This document shows, in pieces, positions 21,248 to 31,106 of a stretch of 64,000 nucleotides of DNA (position 1 is the stretch's first letter; each line of letters opens with the position of its first letter). The position numbers were made by a program, and so were the translations under genes. A model generated the notes under the pieces. That model made no database searches. It was not told where the DNA came from and worked only from the letters and a program-made list of their open reading frames with translations. This DNA comes from Gammaproteobacteria bacterium. Its GTDB lineage: Bacteria; Pseudomonadota; Gammaproteobacteria; Steroidobacterales; Steroidobacteraceae. The stretch is from positions 32,317-96,316 of the forward strand of contig DAIDHH010000027.1 in NCBI GenBank assembly GCA_027452045.1, in the 5' to 3' direction.

Positions 21248-21589
21248 TCAGACTCCGGGTTTCAACAGTTTGTCGAGGCCGCCTTGGGCATCGAGCTCGT
21301 AAAGATCATCGCATCCGCCGACATGCGTGTCGCCGATGAAGATCTGCGGGACCGTGTGCCGATGGCCGCGCGCGAGCATTTCGGCGCGCGCCTGCGGACG
21401 AGCGTCCACGTCGATTTCCTCGAAGGCGACGCCCTTGCGCTGCAGCAGCTCCCGGGCGCGCGCGCAATAGGGACACCAGGCGGTGGCGTACATGAGCACC
21501 CTCGGCGTGTGCCCCGGCCCTTGCCGGGCCTCGCCGCTGCGCGCCTGAGGTTCCGGCGCGTTCGACATCGCTTGCGGCGATCTGGTCAT
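21248..21589 (-). CDS. grxC: Glutaredoxin 3-like
   Basis: VLMYATAWCPYCARARELLQRKGVAFEEIDVD...TVPQIFIGDTHVGGCDDLYELD. Confidence 0.92.
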   Translation of the reverse strand: MTRSPQAMSNAPEPQARSGEARQGPGHTPRVLMYATAWCPYCARARELLQRKGVAFEEIDVDARPQARAEMLARGHRHTVPQIFIGDTHVGGCDDLYELDAQGGLDKLLKPGV

Positions 21590-22023
21590 GCCTTCTGACC
21601 CGAGTCCTTCTCGACCGGCAGGTGCTCGGCCCGCCACGCCGAGAGTCCGCCGCGCAGATTGACCGCCTGCGCAAAACCTTCGGACCGCAACTGCCGCACA
21701 GCCGCGGCTGCCAGCGAGCCACGGTCACAATATACGATCAGGGGCTTCTGCTTGTGCTTCTTCAGCAGCTCGCCGCCTTTCAGAATCTGCTCCCCATCCA
21801 TGCGCCGCGCGCCGGACAGGTGGCCCGCCGCATACTGCTCCTGCGGACGCAGGTCGATCGCGAGCGCGCCCCGGTTCATCAGCTGGATTGCCTCCTGGGG
21901 CGAAACGGATGCGAAACTCTCGCCGCGGGCGCGCACCTCGACCAGGATCGCGAACACCGCCACCGCAAGGGTCGCCGCGACCAGCCAGAGGTGGACATGC
22001 ACGTATTGGATGAGATGGTCCAT
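21586..22023 (-). CDS. Rhodanese-like domain protein (membrane anchored)
   Basis: N-terminal TM; ALAIDLRPQEQYAAGHLSGARRM...LIVYCDRGSLAAAAVRQL. Confidence 0.9.
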   Translation of the reverse strand: MDHLIQYVHVHLWLVAATLAVAVFAILVEVRARGESFASVSPQEAIQLMNRGALAIDLRPQEQYAAGHLSGARRMDGEQILKGGELLKKHKQKPLIVYCDRGSLAAAAVRQLRSEGFAQAVNLRGGLSAWRAEHLPVEKDSGQKA

Positions 22024-22081
22024 GAAAGAGGTACAGAAGACCGTATCGGCGGTAAAAAGGGTCGGGCATTATAGCGTCCCT

Positions 22082-23287
22082 ATGCGATACGGCATGGCTC
22101 ATTGGCAGTCGAGGTCCGGCTCGAGGATGGACCGCACCCCGTTTCGCCTGATTCTGGCTACGCTGATGCTCGGTCTGGGGCTGCCGCCGGCATCCGCCGT
22201 GCCTCCCCGGCTCGCCGCCCGCCATGCCCAGGCACAGCTGCGAGCCGTGCAGGCGCAGATCGCGCGCGTGGCCCGGCAGGTGAGCCAGTCGAAGCTCGAG
22301 CAGGGGCGTCTCACCCTCGCGCTGCGCGCGAGCGAGAGATCGGCCGGAACGGCGCGGGCGGCGCTCGAAACGCTTCAGCAGCGCCGGGCGGCGGATGCCG
22401 CACGACGCGCGGCATTGGCCGCCCAAAAGCAGCAACGCGAGACCGACCTGGCGCGCAACCGCAGCGCCCTGAGCGGGGAGCTGCGCGCGGCCTATCTGAT
22501 CGGCCGCGAAGGTCCGCTCAAGCTGCTGCTCAACCAGGGCGAGCCGGGCCGCATGGGCCGGATGTTCGCGTACTACAGCTATTTCAGCCGCGAGCAGGCG
22601 CAGCACATCAATGACATCGAGGCGGACCTCACGCAGATCGATCAGCTCGACACCCAGTTGCGGGACGAGGATGCGCAGCTCGCCACCCTGCAGCGCCAGC
22701 GCCAGGCGCAGTTCACCGCGCTCGAGCAGGCGAACGCGCGCCGCGAGCATGTGCTCGCCACCATCGAGGCGAGGACGCGCACCGGCACCGAGCGCCTGGC
22801 CCTGTTGCGCCGGCAGCAGATGGCGCTGCAGTCATTGCTCGCTGCGCTGCGGCGCGCCGAGGCGCGGCTGCCTGCCGAGCACGAGCATTTCGGGCGCCTG
22901 CAGGGACACCTGCCCTGGCCGGTGGCCGGCAGACTCATCGCCCGCTACGGTCAGGCTCGGGCCGGCGGTCTGCGCTGGGACGGGGACCTGATCGCCACCC
23001 GCATGGACGCGCCGGTGCACGCCGTGGGGCCGGGCCGGGTGATCTATGCCGACTGGCTGGCGGGCCTCGGCCTGCTCATCATCATCGATCATGGCGGAGG
23101 CTACATGAGCCTCTACGGGCACAATGACCACCTCTATGCACAGGTGGGGCAGCAGGTCGCGGCAGGCCAGATGATCGCCGAGGCGGGCGACAGTGGCGGG
23201 GCCAGCCGGCCGGAACTTTACTTCGGGATCCGCCGGGGCACCCGGCCCGTCGATCCGCGACTGTGGCTGGCGCGCCATGCAAGGTGA
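22082..23287 (+). CDS. Murein hydrolase activator EnvC-like (coiled coil + M23 domain)
   Basis: Signal peptide, coiled-coil, VHAVGPGRVIYADWLAGLGLLIIIDHGGGYMSLYGHNDHLYAQVGQQVAAGQMIAEAGDSG. Confidence 0.9.
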   Translation: MRYGMAHWQSRSGSRMDRTPFRLILATLMLGLGLPPASAVPPRLAARHAQAQLRAVQAQIARVARQVSQSKLEQGRLTLALRASERSAGTARAALETLQQRRAADAARRAALAAQKQQRETDLARNRSALSGELRAAYLIGREGPLKLLLNQGEPGRMGRMFAYYSYFSREQAQHINDIEADLTQIDQLDTQLRDEDAQLATLQRQRQAQFTALEQANARREHVLATIEARTRTGTERLALLRRQQMALQSLLAALRRAEARLPAEHEHFGRLQGHLPWPVAGRLIARYGQARAGGLRWDGDLIATRMDAPVHAVGPGRVIYADWLAGLGLLIIIDHGGGYMSLYGHNDHLYAQVGQQVAAGQMIAEAGDSGGASRPELYFGIRRGTRPVDPRLWLARHAR

Positions 23288-23345
23288 GCAGGCTCCGGGG
23301 CCCACAATGATCCGGGCATGCGAACGAAGCGGGTAAACTGCGCCC

Positions 23346-23993
23346 ATGATCGCCTGGCTCATCGACCTCGTGCTGCACCTCGACCGTCACCTTGCTGCCC
23401 TCCTCGCCGAGGTCGGCATCTGGACATACCCCATACTGTTCGGTGTCATCTTCGCGCAGACCGGCGTGGTGGTGGCCGTGTTCCTGCCCGGGGACTCCCT
23501 GCTCTTCGGCGTGGGCGCGCTCGCGGCCGTGGATACCACCGGCACACTGAGCGCTCCGGTCGCCTCGCTGGTGTTGGGTCTGGCGGCGGTGCTCGGCTAT
23601 GCCGTCAACTACGGCGCCGGCCGGCTGATCGGCCCGCCCGCCTTCAGCGGCCGTTACCGGCTGCTCAAGATCGACTACCTGCGCCGGACGGAAGCGTTCT
23701 TCGTGCGCCACGGCGGCAAAGCCATCGCCGTATCGTGTTTCATCCCCGTCATCCGCACCTGCATGCCCTTCGTGGCTGGCGTCGGCCGGATGCCCTACGC
23801 GCGCTTTCAGCTCTACAGCATCCTGGGCGGATTCCTGTGGGTGCTGCTGCTTCTCTGGGGCGGGTATTTCTTCGGCAACGTGCCGATCGTCAAGCATAAC
23901 TTCGGGCTCGTCACCCTTCTCATCATCGTGGTGTCCCTGATCCCGGTGGCGCTGCCCTTCCTCAGGCGGCGGCGGGAACCCGCGGCATCGTAG
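23346..23993 (+). CDS. DedA family membrane protein
   Basis: FLPGDSLLFGVGALAA...FFVRHGGKAIAVSCFIPVIRTCMPFVAGVGRMPYARF. Confidence 0.92.
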   Translation: MIAWLIDLVLHLDRHLAALLAEVGIWTYPILFGVIFAQTGVVVAVFLPGDSLLFGVGALAAVDTTGTLSAPVASLVLGLAAVLGYAVNYGAGRLIGPPAFSGRYRLLKIDYLRRTEAFFVRHGGKAIAVSCFIPVIRTCMPFVAGVGRMPYARFQLYSILGGFLWVLLLLWGGYFFGNVPIVKHNFGLVTLLIIVVSLIPVALPFLRRRREPAAS

Positions 23994-24016
23994 CGTTACC
24001 CGGAAAGACCATAGGC

Positions 24017-26662
24017 TCAGGCGCTCGCCGCTCCCGCGAGCAACGCCCGGATCTCCGGCAGGCAGGAGCCGCAGTTGGTGCCGGCCTGCAGCCGCGCGCC
24101 CACCTGACGGGTATCCGTCAGTCCTTCGCCTTCAATCACCCGGCACAGCGTATTGCGTCCAACTCGAAAGCATGAGCAGACGATGGCGCCTTCGTCGTCC
24201 GTCGCGCGCAGCGGTCGGCCAGCCAGCAGCGCGATGCGATCGGCAGACTCCAGCCGCTCCTTGGCGAACATCGAGGCGAGCCAGCCTCGCGCGGGAAGTT
24301 CCGGCCGCCGGCAGAAGTATGCGCAGGCATCCAGACGCCCATCGTGCGTATGCGCGGCACGATAAATCCCGGAGGCGGCGTCGGAGTACTCGAGGTAGTC
24401 CGCATCGGCCGTCAGCCCGCCGAGCAGCAGCCTGACCCAGTGCGCTCCCGGGGACGTCTTGCGCCCCGCCAGCTCGTAACGCAGAAATCCCGCGCCGCGA
24501 ACCAGGGCCCACCATGTGATCTCATCGGTCCGCAGCGGTTGGCGCGTGAAGACTACGCCATACCAGTCCACCGGAAAGGGTTGAACGTTCGCGGGCGTAT
24601 GCTTGAACTCCGGCTCGCCTGAGAGCGGGTCCACCGCCGGATTGACCAGCGCCCCGACGCGGGCCTCGGAGGCGTAGGCATCGCTCCAATGCATGGGCAC
24701 GAACATCGTGCCGCGGGCGATTTCTCCGCTCACCCTCACCCGTGCCACCAACGAGCCCCACCGCGTCGACACCGTAGCCAACTCACCCTCGCGCACCGAC
24801 GCCAACAGGGCGTCGTGGGCGTGCAGGTCGACGAAGGGCTCCGGCAAATGCTCCGTCAACCGTTGAGCACGTCCCGTGCGTGTCATCGTGTGCCATTGGT
24901 CGCGGATGCGACCGGTGTTGAGCACAAGCGGATAGTCCTCGTCCGGCGCGTTGGCCGGAGGCCTGAAATGCACGGGAACCAGTCGTGCCCGGCCGTCCGG
25001 ATGGGCGAATCGAGCATCCCGGAACAATCGCGCCTCAGCTCTTCCCCGACCAGGCACGGGCCATTGAACGGGCTCCAGCTCATCGTACTCGGCCTGCGTG
25101 AGAGCGCAGAGACCGGAGATGTCGAAGAACCCCCCGAGCCCGGCAGCCACGGCAGACAGCCGGGCATGCTCGTCGAAAATCTCGCGCGGCGACTCATATC
25201 GAAAGGCGTCGCCGAAGCCCATGCGCCGTGCCACTTCGCTCACCATCCACCAATCGGGCGATGCCTCGCCCGGAGCGTCCAGAAAACGTCTCTGCCGGGA
25301 GATGCGTCGCTCCGAATTGGTGACGGTGCCGTCCTTCTCGCCCCAGGTCATGGCCGGCAGTAACACGTGCGCCAGCGCCGCCGTATCCGTGTCGTGCACG
25401 CAATCGGATACCACGACCCACTCGCAGCGCCCGAGCGCCTCGCGTACGCGAGTGGCATCCGGCAGGCTCACCGCCGGGTTGGTCGCCATGATCCACACGG
25501 CCTTGATGCGCCCGGCACGCATGGCCTCGAACAGCTCCACCGCCTTCAGGCCGGGGCGGGTGGCGATGCGCGGGCTGCCCCAGAATGTCTGCACCGCGGC
25601 GCGATGGTCGGCGGATTCCAGGCCCAGGTGCGCTGCCAGCGTATTCGCCAATCCGCCCACCTCGCGTCCGCCCATGGCATTCGGTTGTCCCGTCAGGGAG
25701 AACGGTCCCATCCCTGGCCGCCCGATACGTCCGGTCAGCAAATGACAATTGAGGATGCCGTTGACCTTGTCGGTCCCGGAGGTCGACTGGTTGATGCCCT
25801 GGGAAAAGACTGTCACGACCCGCTCCGTGCGGCCAAACAGCTCGAAGAACTCCCCGATCCGCCGCGCGTCTGCGCCGCAGACGCCCGCCACAGCATCCGC
25901 GTCACCGGCCACGAGCGCGGCCCGGATCGCCGCCTCGGCCCCCAGCGTATGCCTCGAGACGAAGTCCTCATCGGTCGCGCCATGACGGTGCAGATGGCCG
26001 AGCAGGCCATTGAAAAGGGCCACGTCGGTGCCCGCCCGGATGGGCAGATGCAGGTCCGCGAGCTCAGCGGTCGCAGTGCGGCGCGGATCGATCACCACCA
26101 GCTTGAGGCCCGCACGGCGCTCCTTTTCCCGCTCGATGCGCCGCCACAGAACCGGATGGCACCACGCGGCGTTGGCGCCGGCGAGCACGATCAGATCGGC
26201 GAGCTCGAGATCCTCATAACATCCCGGGACCAGGTCCCCGCCGAAGGCCCGCCTGTGGCCCGCCACCGCCGAGGCCATGCACAGCCTGGAGTTGGTGTCG
26301 ATGTTGGCGCTGCCGATGAAGCCCTTCATGAGCTTGTTGGCAACGTAATAGTCCTCCGTCAGAAGCTGTCCGGAGACATAGAAGGCCACGGCATCAGGTC
26401 CGTGCTCGCGCACCGCAGCAGCGAACCCCCGCGCCACGACGTCCAACGCTTCTGACCACGGGACCCGGCGTCCATGAACTTGCGGGTACAGCAATCGCCC
26501 CTCGGTGTCCAGGGTCTCGGCGAGCGCGGAGCCCTTGGAGCAGAGGCGCCCGCCATTGGCCGGATGCCGGGCATCGCCCTCGATCTCCCGGCCTCCCGAG
26601 CGGGCAATCACGCCGCACCCCACTCCACAGTAGGGGCAGGTGGTCCGTACCGCCGCCGACAC
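24017..26662 (-). CDS. nasA: Assimilatory nitrate reductase catalytic subunit (molybdopterin, with C-terminal BFD-like [2Fe-2S] domain)
   Basis: TTCPYCGVGCGVIAR, GSANIDTNSRLCMASAV, FSQGINQSTSGTDKVNGILNCHLLTGRIGRPGMGPFSLTGQPNAMGGREVGG; C-term CSCFRVGRNTLC...CGSCLPEI. ORF extends to 26698; a GTG at 26662 avoids overlap with the upstream gene. Confidence 0.95.
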   Translation of the reverse strand: MSAAVRTTCPYCGVGCGVIARSGGREIEGDARHPANGGRLCSKGSALAETLDTEGRLLYPQVHGRRVPWSEALDVVARGFAAAVREHGPDAVAFYVSGQLLTEDYYVANKLMKGFIGSANIDTNSRLCMASAVAGHRRAFGGDLVPGCYEDLELADLIVLAGANAAWCHPVLWRRIEREKERRAGLKLVVIDPRRTATAELADLHLPIRAGTDVALFNGLLGHLHRHGATDEDFVSRHTLGAEAAIRAALVAGDADAVAGVCGADARRIGEFFELFGRTERVVTVFSQGINQSTSGTDKVNGILNCHLLTGRIGRPGMGPFSLTGQPNAMGGREVGGLANTLAAHLGLESADHRAAVQTFWGSPRIATRPGLKAVELFEAMRAGRIKAVWIMATNPAVSLPDATRVREALGRCEWVVVSDCVHDTDTAALAHVLLPAMTWGEKDGTVTNSERRISRQRRFLDAPGEASPDWWMVSEVARRMGFGDAFRYESPREIFDEHARLSAVAAGLGGFFDISGLCALTQAEYDELEPVQWPVPGRGRAEARLFRDARFAHPDGRARLVPVHFRPPANAPDEDYPLVLNTGRIRDQWHTMTRTGRAQRLTEHLPEPFVDLHAHDALLASVREGELATVSTRWGSLVARVRVSGEIARGTMFVPMHWSDAYASEARVGALVNPAVDPLSGEPEFKHTPANVQPFPVDWYGVVFTRQPLRTDEITWWALVRGAGFLRYELAGRKTSPGAHWVRLLLGGLTADADYLEYSDAASGIYRAAHTHDGRLDACAYFCRRPELPARGWLASMFAKERLESADRIALLAGRPLRATDDEGAIVCSCFRVGRNTLCRVIEGEGLTDTRQVGARLQAGTNCGSCLPEIRALLAGAASA

Positions 26663-26666
26663 GCGC

Positions 26667-28232
26667 CTAACCCGCCTGCGCCAGCGCACTGGCCGCATCG
26701 GGCCCGAACAGCAGCGCCTCGCGCAGCGAACCGACGTCGGTGCCGCGGGACATCAGCTCGAAATACCACGGCCCGTGCCGGATATCCCCGTAGAGCACCA
26801 CGCCCGTCAACCGGTGGTCGCGGAGCATCAGCCGCTTGTAGATGCCCTGGCGAGGATCGCTCAGCACCAGCGGTTCCCCTCCGTCTGCGCCGAGGAAATC
26901 CCCCGCCGAGTACATCTCGATACCGGTGACCTTGAGCTGTGTGGCCGTCAGGGTGCCGCGGAAGCGGGAAACCCCGACTTCGGCGAGGTGCGCGGCGCAG
27001 ACTCGTGCCTGATCCCACAGGGGGGCCACCAGGCCGAACAGGTTGTTGCGGTGCTGCACGCACTCGCCGACCGCGTAGACGCTCGGATCGAAGGTCTGCA
27101 GCGTGTCATTGACCAGGATGCCCCGCTCACACCGCAGGCCGGCCCTGGCCGCGAGCTCGGTGTTCGGACGGATGCCTACCGCCATCACGATGAGATCGGC
27201 CTCGAGTTCGCTATCGTCCTCGAATCTCAATCCCCTGGCGCGATCCTCACCGAGTATGAGCACCGTCTTCGCCGGCATGCGGAATTTGAGACTCCGGGAC
27301 TCGAGCGACGCCTTGAGTAGCGCAGCGGCGGCTCCATCGAGCTGACGCTCCATGAGCGCCGGCAGCAGATGAACCACAGTCACGTCCATCCCGCGCCTGG
27401 AGAGCGCATGCGCCGCCTCGAGCCCCAGCAGACCGCCGCCGATGACGGCAGCCTTGCGATACCGCCGCGCCGCCTGCAACATCGTATCGACATCGGCCAG
27501 ATCGCGGAAGGTCACCACACCGGGCAGATCCTTCCCCGGGATCGGCAGCATGAATGGAGTCGACCCGGTCGCCACCAGCAGCCTGTCGTAATGCGACTCC
27601 ACTCCTTTGCTCGAGCGCACCACGCGCCTTCTCCGGTCGATCTCGACCACCGGATCTGCGCAGTGCAGCGTCACATGATGCTCGGCATACCACTCGAGGC
27701 CGTGCAGAACGATGTCCTCGCGGCGCTTCTCGCCCGAGAGCACCGGCGAGAGCAGGATACGGTTGTAATTGACATGCGGCTCGGCGCCGAACACCGTGAC
27801 GTCATAGGCATCCGGCGCCAACCGCAGCAGCTCTTCCACCGTCCTCATGCCTGCCATGCCATTGCCGACGACGACCAGCCGGCGCCGGGTGCGGCGCACG
27901 GACTGCTGCGGCTCGCAACTCACCCACACCCGCCCATCGAGCGCGCGCACCGGGTAGACGTTGACCGACTGCGTCGAATCCTCCAGGCAGCGGCCGGTGG
28001 CGAGGCTGAAGTGATGCTTGTAGAGCGGGGAGGCGACGACCCACTCACCTTTGATGTCCCCGACGATGCCGCGCGAAAGCACGCTGGCACCGCTCGCCGG
28101 ATCGACGTTGTCGAGGGCGAACAGCGAATCGCCGACGCGGAATACGGCGACCTGCCTGCCGTTGACCAGGGCGCACACACCGCTTTGGGGCAGGATGTCA
28201 TCCAGCGCGCACACCGAACTCCAGGTACTCAT
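26667..28232 (-). CDS. Fusion: N-terminal NirD-type domain + NirB-N/NasB-like NAD(P)/FAD oxidoreductase
   Basis: N-term CALDDILPQSGVCALVNGRQVAVFRVGDSLFALDNVDPASGASVLSRGIVGDIKGEWVVASPLYKHHFSL (NirD); then RRRLVVVGNGMAGMRTVEELLRLAPDAYDVTVFGAEPHVNYNRILLSPVLSGE (FAD oxidoreductase). Confidence 0.92.
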   Translation of the reverse strand: MSTWSSVCALDDILPQSGVCALVNGRQVAVFRVGDSLFALDNVDPASGASVLSRGIVGDIKGEWVVASPLYKHHFSLATGRCLEDSTQSVNVYPVRALDGRVWVSCEPQQSVRRTRRRLVVVGNGMAGMRTVEELLRLAPDAYDVTVFGAEPHVNYNRILLSPVLSGEKRREDIVLHGLEWYAEHHVTLHCADPVVEIDRRRRVVRSSKGVESHYDRLLVATGSTPFMLPIPGKDLPGVVTFRDLADVDTMLQAARRYRKAAVIGGGLLGLEAAHALSRRGMDVTVVHLLPALMERQLDGAAAALLKASLESRSLKFRMPAKTVLILGEDRARGLRFEDDSELEADLIVMAVGIRPNTELAARAGLRCERGILVNDTLQTFDPSVYAVGECVQHRNNLFGLVAPLWDQARVCAAHLAEVGVSRFRGTLTATQLKVTGIEMYSAGDFLGADGGEPLVLSDPRQGIYKRLMLRDHRLTGVVLYGDIRHGPWYFELMSRGTDVGSLREALLFGPDAASALAQAG

Positions 28233-30763
28233 ACCGCCGCCCTCATGCGCCGGCGCTCCGCGGGCGTCGCCGGACGGATCTGCGAGCGCTCCTTGACGAA
28301 TACCACGTTGTCATCGCCGGCGTCGCTGTTGACGAAATGCCGGAAGCGCCGCCGGACGGAGGGATCCTCCACGGCCTTCTTCCACTCGCACTCGTAAGTG
28401 TCGATGATGCGAGCCATGTCGGCTTCGAGTTCCGTGGCGATGCCGAGCGAGTCTTCGCAGACGACCTGCTTCAGATAGTCGAGCCCTCCTTCGAGACCGT
28501 CGCGCCAGGTCGAGGTGCGCTGCAGGCGGTCCGCCGTGCGGATGTAGAACATGAGGAAGCGGTCGATGTATCGCAGAAGCGTTGGCTTGTCGAGATCGGC
28601 GGCGAGCAGCTCCGCGTGCCGCGGCTTCATGCCGCCATTGCCACACACGTACAGATTCCAACCCCTCTCGGTGGCGATCACGCCCACATCCTTGCCCTGG
28701 GCCTCCGCGCACTCGCGCGCGCAGCCGGAGACGGCGAACTTGAGCTTGTGTGGTGAGCGCAACCCCTTGTAGCGGCTTTCGAGCTCGATCGCGAGGCCCA
28801 CGCTGTCCTGCACCCCATAGCGGCACCACGTGGAGCCCACACAGGACTTCACGGTTCGCACCGCCTTGCCATAGGCGTGGCCGGACTCGAAGCCGGCGGC
28901 AATCAGTTCCTCCCAGATGAGCGGCAGCTCGTGCACCTGCGCGCCGAAGAGGTCGATACGCTGGCCACCGGTGATCTTGGTGTAAAGGCCGTACCTGCGG
29001 GCCACCTCGCCGATGGCGATCAGCTTGTCCGCGGTGATCTCACCTCCCGGGATACGAGGCACCACGGAATAGGTGCCGTCCTTCTGCATGTTCGCGAGAA
29101 AGTAATCGTTGGTGTCCTGGAGCGGTGCGTGGTCGCGCTCGAGCACGAAGCCGTTCCAGCACGAGGCGAGAATCGATGCCACCGCGGGCTTGCAGATATC
29201 GCAGCCGTGTCCCTTGCCGTGTTTCGTGAGCACCGTCTCGAAGCTCTTCAACTCCCCCACGCGCACGAGGTGAAACAACTGTTGACGCGAATACGGGAAG
29301 TGCTCGCAGAGGTGATTGTCGAGCGCCATGCCGCGGCGCTTGAGCTCGGCCGCAAGGAGCTGCTTGACCAGGGGTGCGCAGCCGCCGCACGCGGCGGAGG
29401 CCTGGGTCTGAGCCTTGATCGCCGCCACCGTGGTGCAGCCGGCCTGCACCGCGGCGCAGATCACGCCCTTGGACACATTGTTGCAGGAGCAGATTTGCGC
29501 GGCATCCGGCAGGGCCGCGATCCCCGCCCCGGCGGGGCTGCCGCCGCCCTGGCGCGCCGGCAGGATCAGGTCCTCCGGATGCTCGGGCAGCGGCAAGCGG
29601 TTCAGCAGGGTCTGTAACAGGGTTCCATAGGCGTGCGCCTCGCCGACCAGCACCGCCCCGAGCAGCTGCTTGCACTCGGCGTCGACCACCAGGCGCTTGT
29701 AGACGCCGAGGCGCTCGTCCACGAAGACATAACAGCGAGCGTCCGGGGTGCTCGCGTGCGCATCGCCGATGGAGGCCACATCGACGCCCAGGAGCTTCAG
29801 CTTGGTGCTCGTGTCGGCGCCGGTGAAGGCGGCTTCGCCATATCCGCCGATGTGCTGCGCCGCCACCTCGGCCATCTGGTACCCCGGGGCGAGGAGACCG
29901 AAGATCCGGCCCTGCCACAGGGCACATTCGCCGATGGCGTAGATGTCGGGATCGGAAGTACGGCAGGTGTCATCGATGACGATGCCGCCGCGCGGTCCGA
30001 GCTTGAGTCCGGCCTCGCGGGCCAGCTCGTCGCGGGGCCGGATCCCGGCGGAAAATACGATCAGGTCGGTCTCGAGCTCGTAACCATCGGCGAAGGTCAT
30101 CCGATGGCGCGCGCCCGCCCCACAGGTAATGCCCTGGGTGCTCTTGCCCGTGTGCACGTGGACGCCGAGCGCTTCGATCTTGCGGCGCAGCATGCCGCCA
30201 CCGCCCTCATCCACCTGCAGCGCCATCAGCCGCGGAGCGAGCTCCACCACGTGAGTCTCGAGGCCCAGGTCGCGCAGCGCGCGCGCCGCCTCCAGACCCA
30301 GGAGTCCTCCGCCAACCACCACGCCCACCTTTGCGTCGGCGGCGGCAGCGCGGATGGCCTCGAGATCCTCGAGGGTACGGTAAACGAAGCATCCCGGCCG
30401 GTCGCGCCCCGGGACTGGAGGAACGAAAGGCGCCGAGCCGGTGGCGAGCACCAGCTTCTCATAGGGGATGTCCTCTCCGGCGTCCGTGCGAACCGTGTGG
30501 GCGGATCGATCGATCGCGACGATCCGTTCACCGAGCCGTGCGGTGATGCCATTGGCCGCAAAGAATCTCTCCGGGACGAGATTCAGGTCCGCAGCCGTCT
30601 TGCCGCAGAACAGGGACGAGAGTTGCACCCGGTCGTACGCCGGCCTCGGCTCCTCTCCGATGACCGTCACCGCGAATTCATGCTCCGGCAACCTCTCGAG
30701 GAAGCGTTGACCCACCATGCCATTGCCAACGACGAGGACTTTCGTGCGCGCAGACCCGTTCAT
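28229..30763 (-). CDS. nirB: Nitrite reductase (NAD(P)H) large subunit
   Basis: VLVVGNGMVGQRFLERLPEHEFAVTVIGEEPRPAYDRVQLSSLF, BFD CSCNNVSKGVICAAV, siroheme/4Fe-4S KSCVGSTWCRYGVQDSVGLA and VSGCARECAEAQGKDVG. ATG 30763. Confidence 0.96.
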   Translation of the reverse strand: MNGSARTKVLVVGNGMVGQRFLERLPEHEFAVTVIGEEPRPAYDRVQLSSLFCGKTAADLNLVPERFFAANGITARLGERIVAIDRSAHTVRTDAGEDIPYEKLVLATGSAPFVPPVPGRDRPGCFVYRTLEDLEAIRAAAADAKVGVVVGGGLLGLEAARALRDLGLETHVVELAPRLMALQVDEGGGGMLRRKIEALGVHVHTGKSTQGITCGAGARHRMTFADGYELETDLIVFSAGIRPRDELAREAGLKLGPRGGIVIDDTCRTSDPDIYAIGECALWQGRIFGLLAPGYQMAEVAAQHIGGYGEAAFTGADTSTKLKLLGVDVASIGDAHASTPDARCYVFVDERLGVYKRLVVDAECKQLLGAVLVGEAHAYGTLLQTLLNRLPLPEHPEDLILPARQGGGSPAGAGIAALPDAAQICSCNNVSKGVICAAVQAGCTTVAAIKAQTQASAACGGCAPLVKQLLAAELKRRGMALDNHLCEHFPYSRQQLFHLVRVGELKSFETVLTKHGKGHGCDICKPAVASILASCWNGFVLERDHAPLQDTNDYFLANMQKDGTYSVVPRIPGGEITADKLIAIGEVARRYGLYTKITGGQRIDLFGAQVHELPLIWEELIAAGFESGHAYGKAVRTVKSCVGSTWCRYGVQDSVGLAIELESRYKGLRSPHKLKFAVSGCARECAEAQGKDVGVIATERGWNLYVCGNGGMKPRHAELLAADLDKPTLLRYIDRFLMFYIRTADRLQRTSTWRDGLEGGLDYLKQVVCEDSLGIATELEADMARIIDTYECEWKKAVEDPSVRRRFRHFVNSDAGDDNVVFVKERSQIRPATPAERRRMRAAV

Positions 30764-30875
30764 GCGCTGGATCCGGCGCCCGCCTGGCGCGGCGGGACTC
30801 GAATCCCATACATGGAGCGGCGCGAAGACACGCCGGTAAGAGTGGACATTCGATACCCCTCCGTGCTCCGAAATG

Positions 30876-30935
30876 AAAAACGCCGCCCGCCCCGCGAGAT
30901 ACGGAAGAATTCCGTACTGCACGGGAACGGCGGCG
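30876..30935 (-). terminator. Intrinsic terminator (attenuator) in nirB leader
   Basis: RNA sense: CGCCGCC-GUU-CCCG-UGCAG-UACGGAA-UUC-UUCCGUA-UCUCG-CGGG-GCG-GGCGGCG-UUUUU; ends about 110 nt before nirB ATG. Confidence 0.85.
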
Positions 30936-30968
30936 TTGCCAAGCAGACCATCGGGGTCTGCTTGGCAA
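30936..30968 (-). promoter_or_regulatory. Leader hairpin upstream of nirB attenuator (candidate NasT target)
   Basis: Perfect 14-bp inverted repeat TTGCCAAGCAGACC / GGTCTGCTTGGCAA with 5-nt loop, at the predicted 5' end of the sigma-54 transcript. Confidence 0.65.
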
Positions 30969-30974
30969 GTGTCT

Positions 30975-30990
30975 AGCAACGGGCGTGCCA
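30975..30990 (-). promoter_or_regulatory. Sigma-54 promoter for nirB operon
   Basis: Minus strand TGGCACGCCCGTTGCT; full match to TGGCACGNNNNTTGCW. Confidence 0.85.
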
Positions 30991-31106
30991 CCTGCGGCGC
31001 GGAGTCATTCCGTCTTGATTTCCAGTGACTTGCCGCCTCGCAGCCTGCACGAGGAACGCTCGACGGTCAGCGCCTGCGCTCTTATGGGGCGACAGCGCGG
31101 CGCCCT

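Noticed and set aside
30779-30812. tRNA T-arm-like sequence (GGGATTCGAGTCCC on the minus strand) and adjacent CCCGCC hairpin
   Set aside because: Position 53-61 would be A-C rather than G-C, and no D-arm, anticodon arm or acceptor stem can be folded; it lies in the nirB leader.
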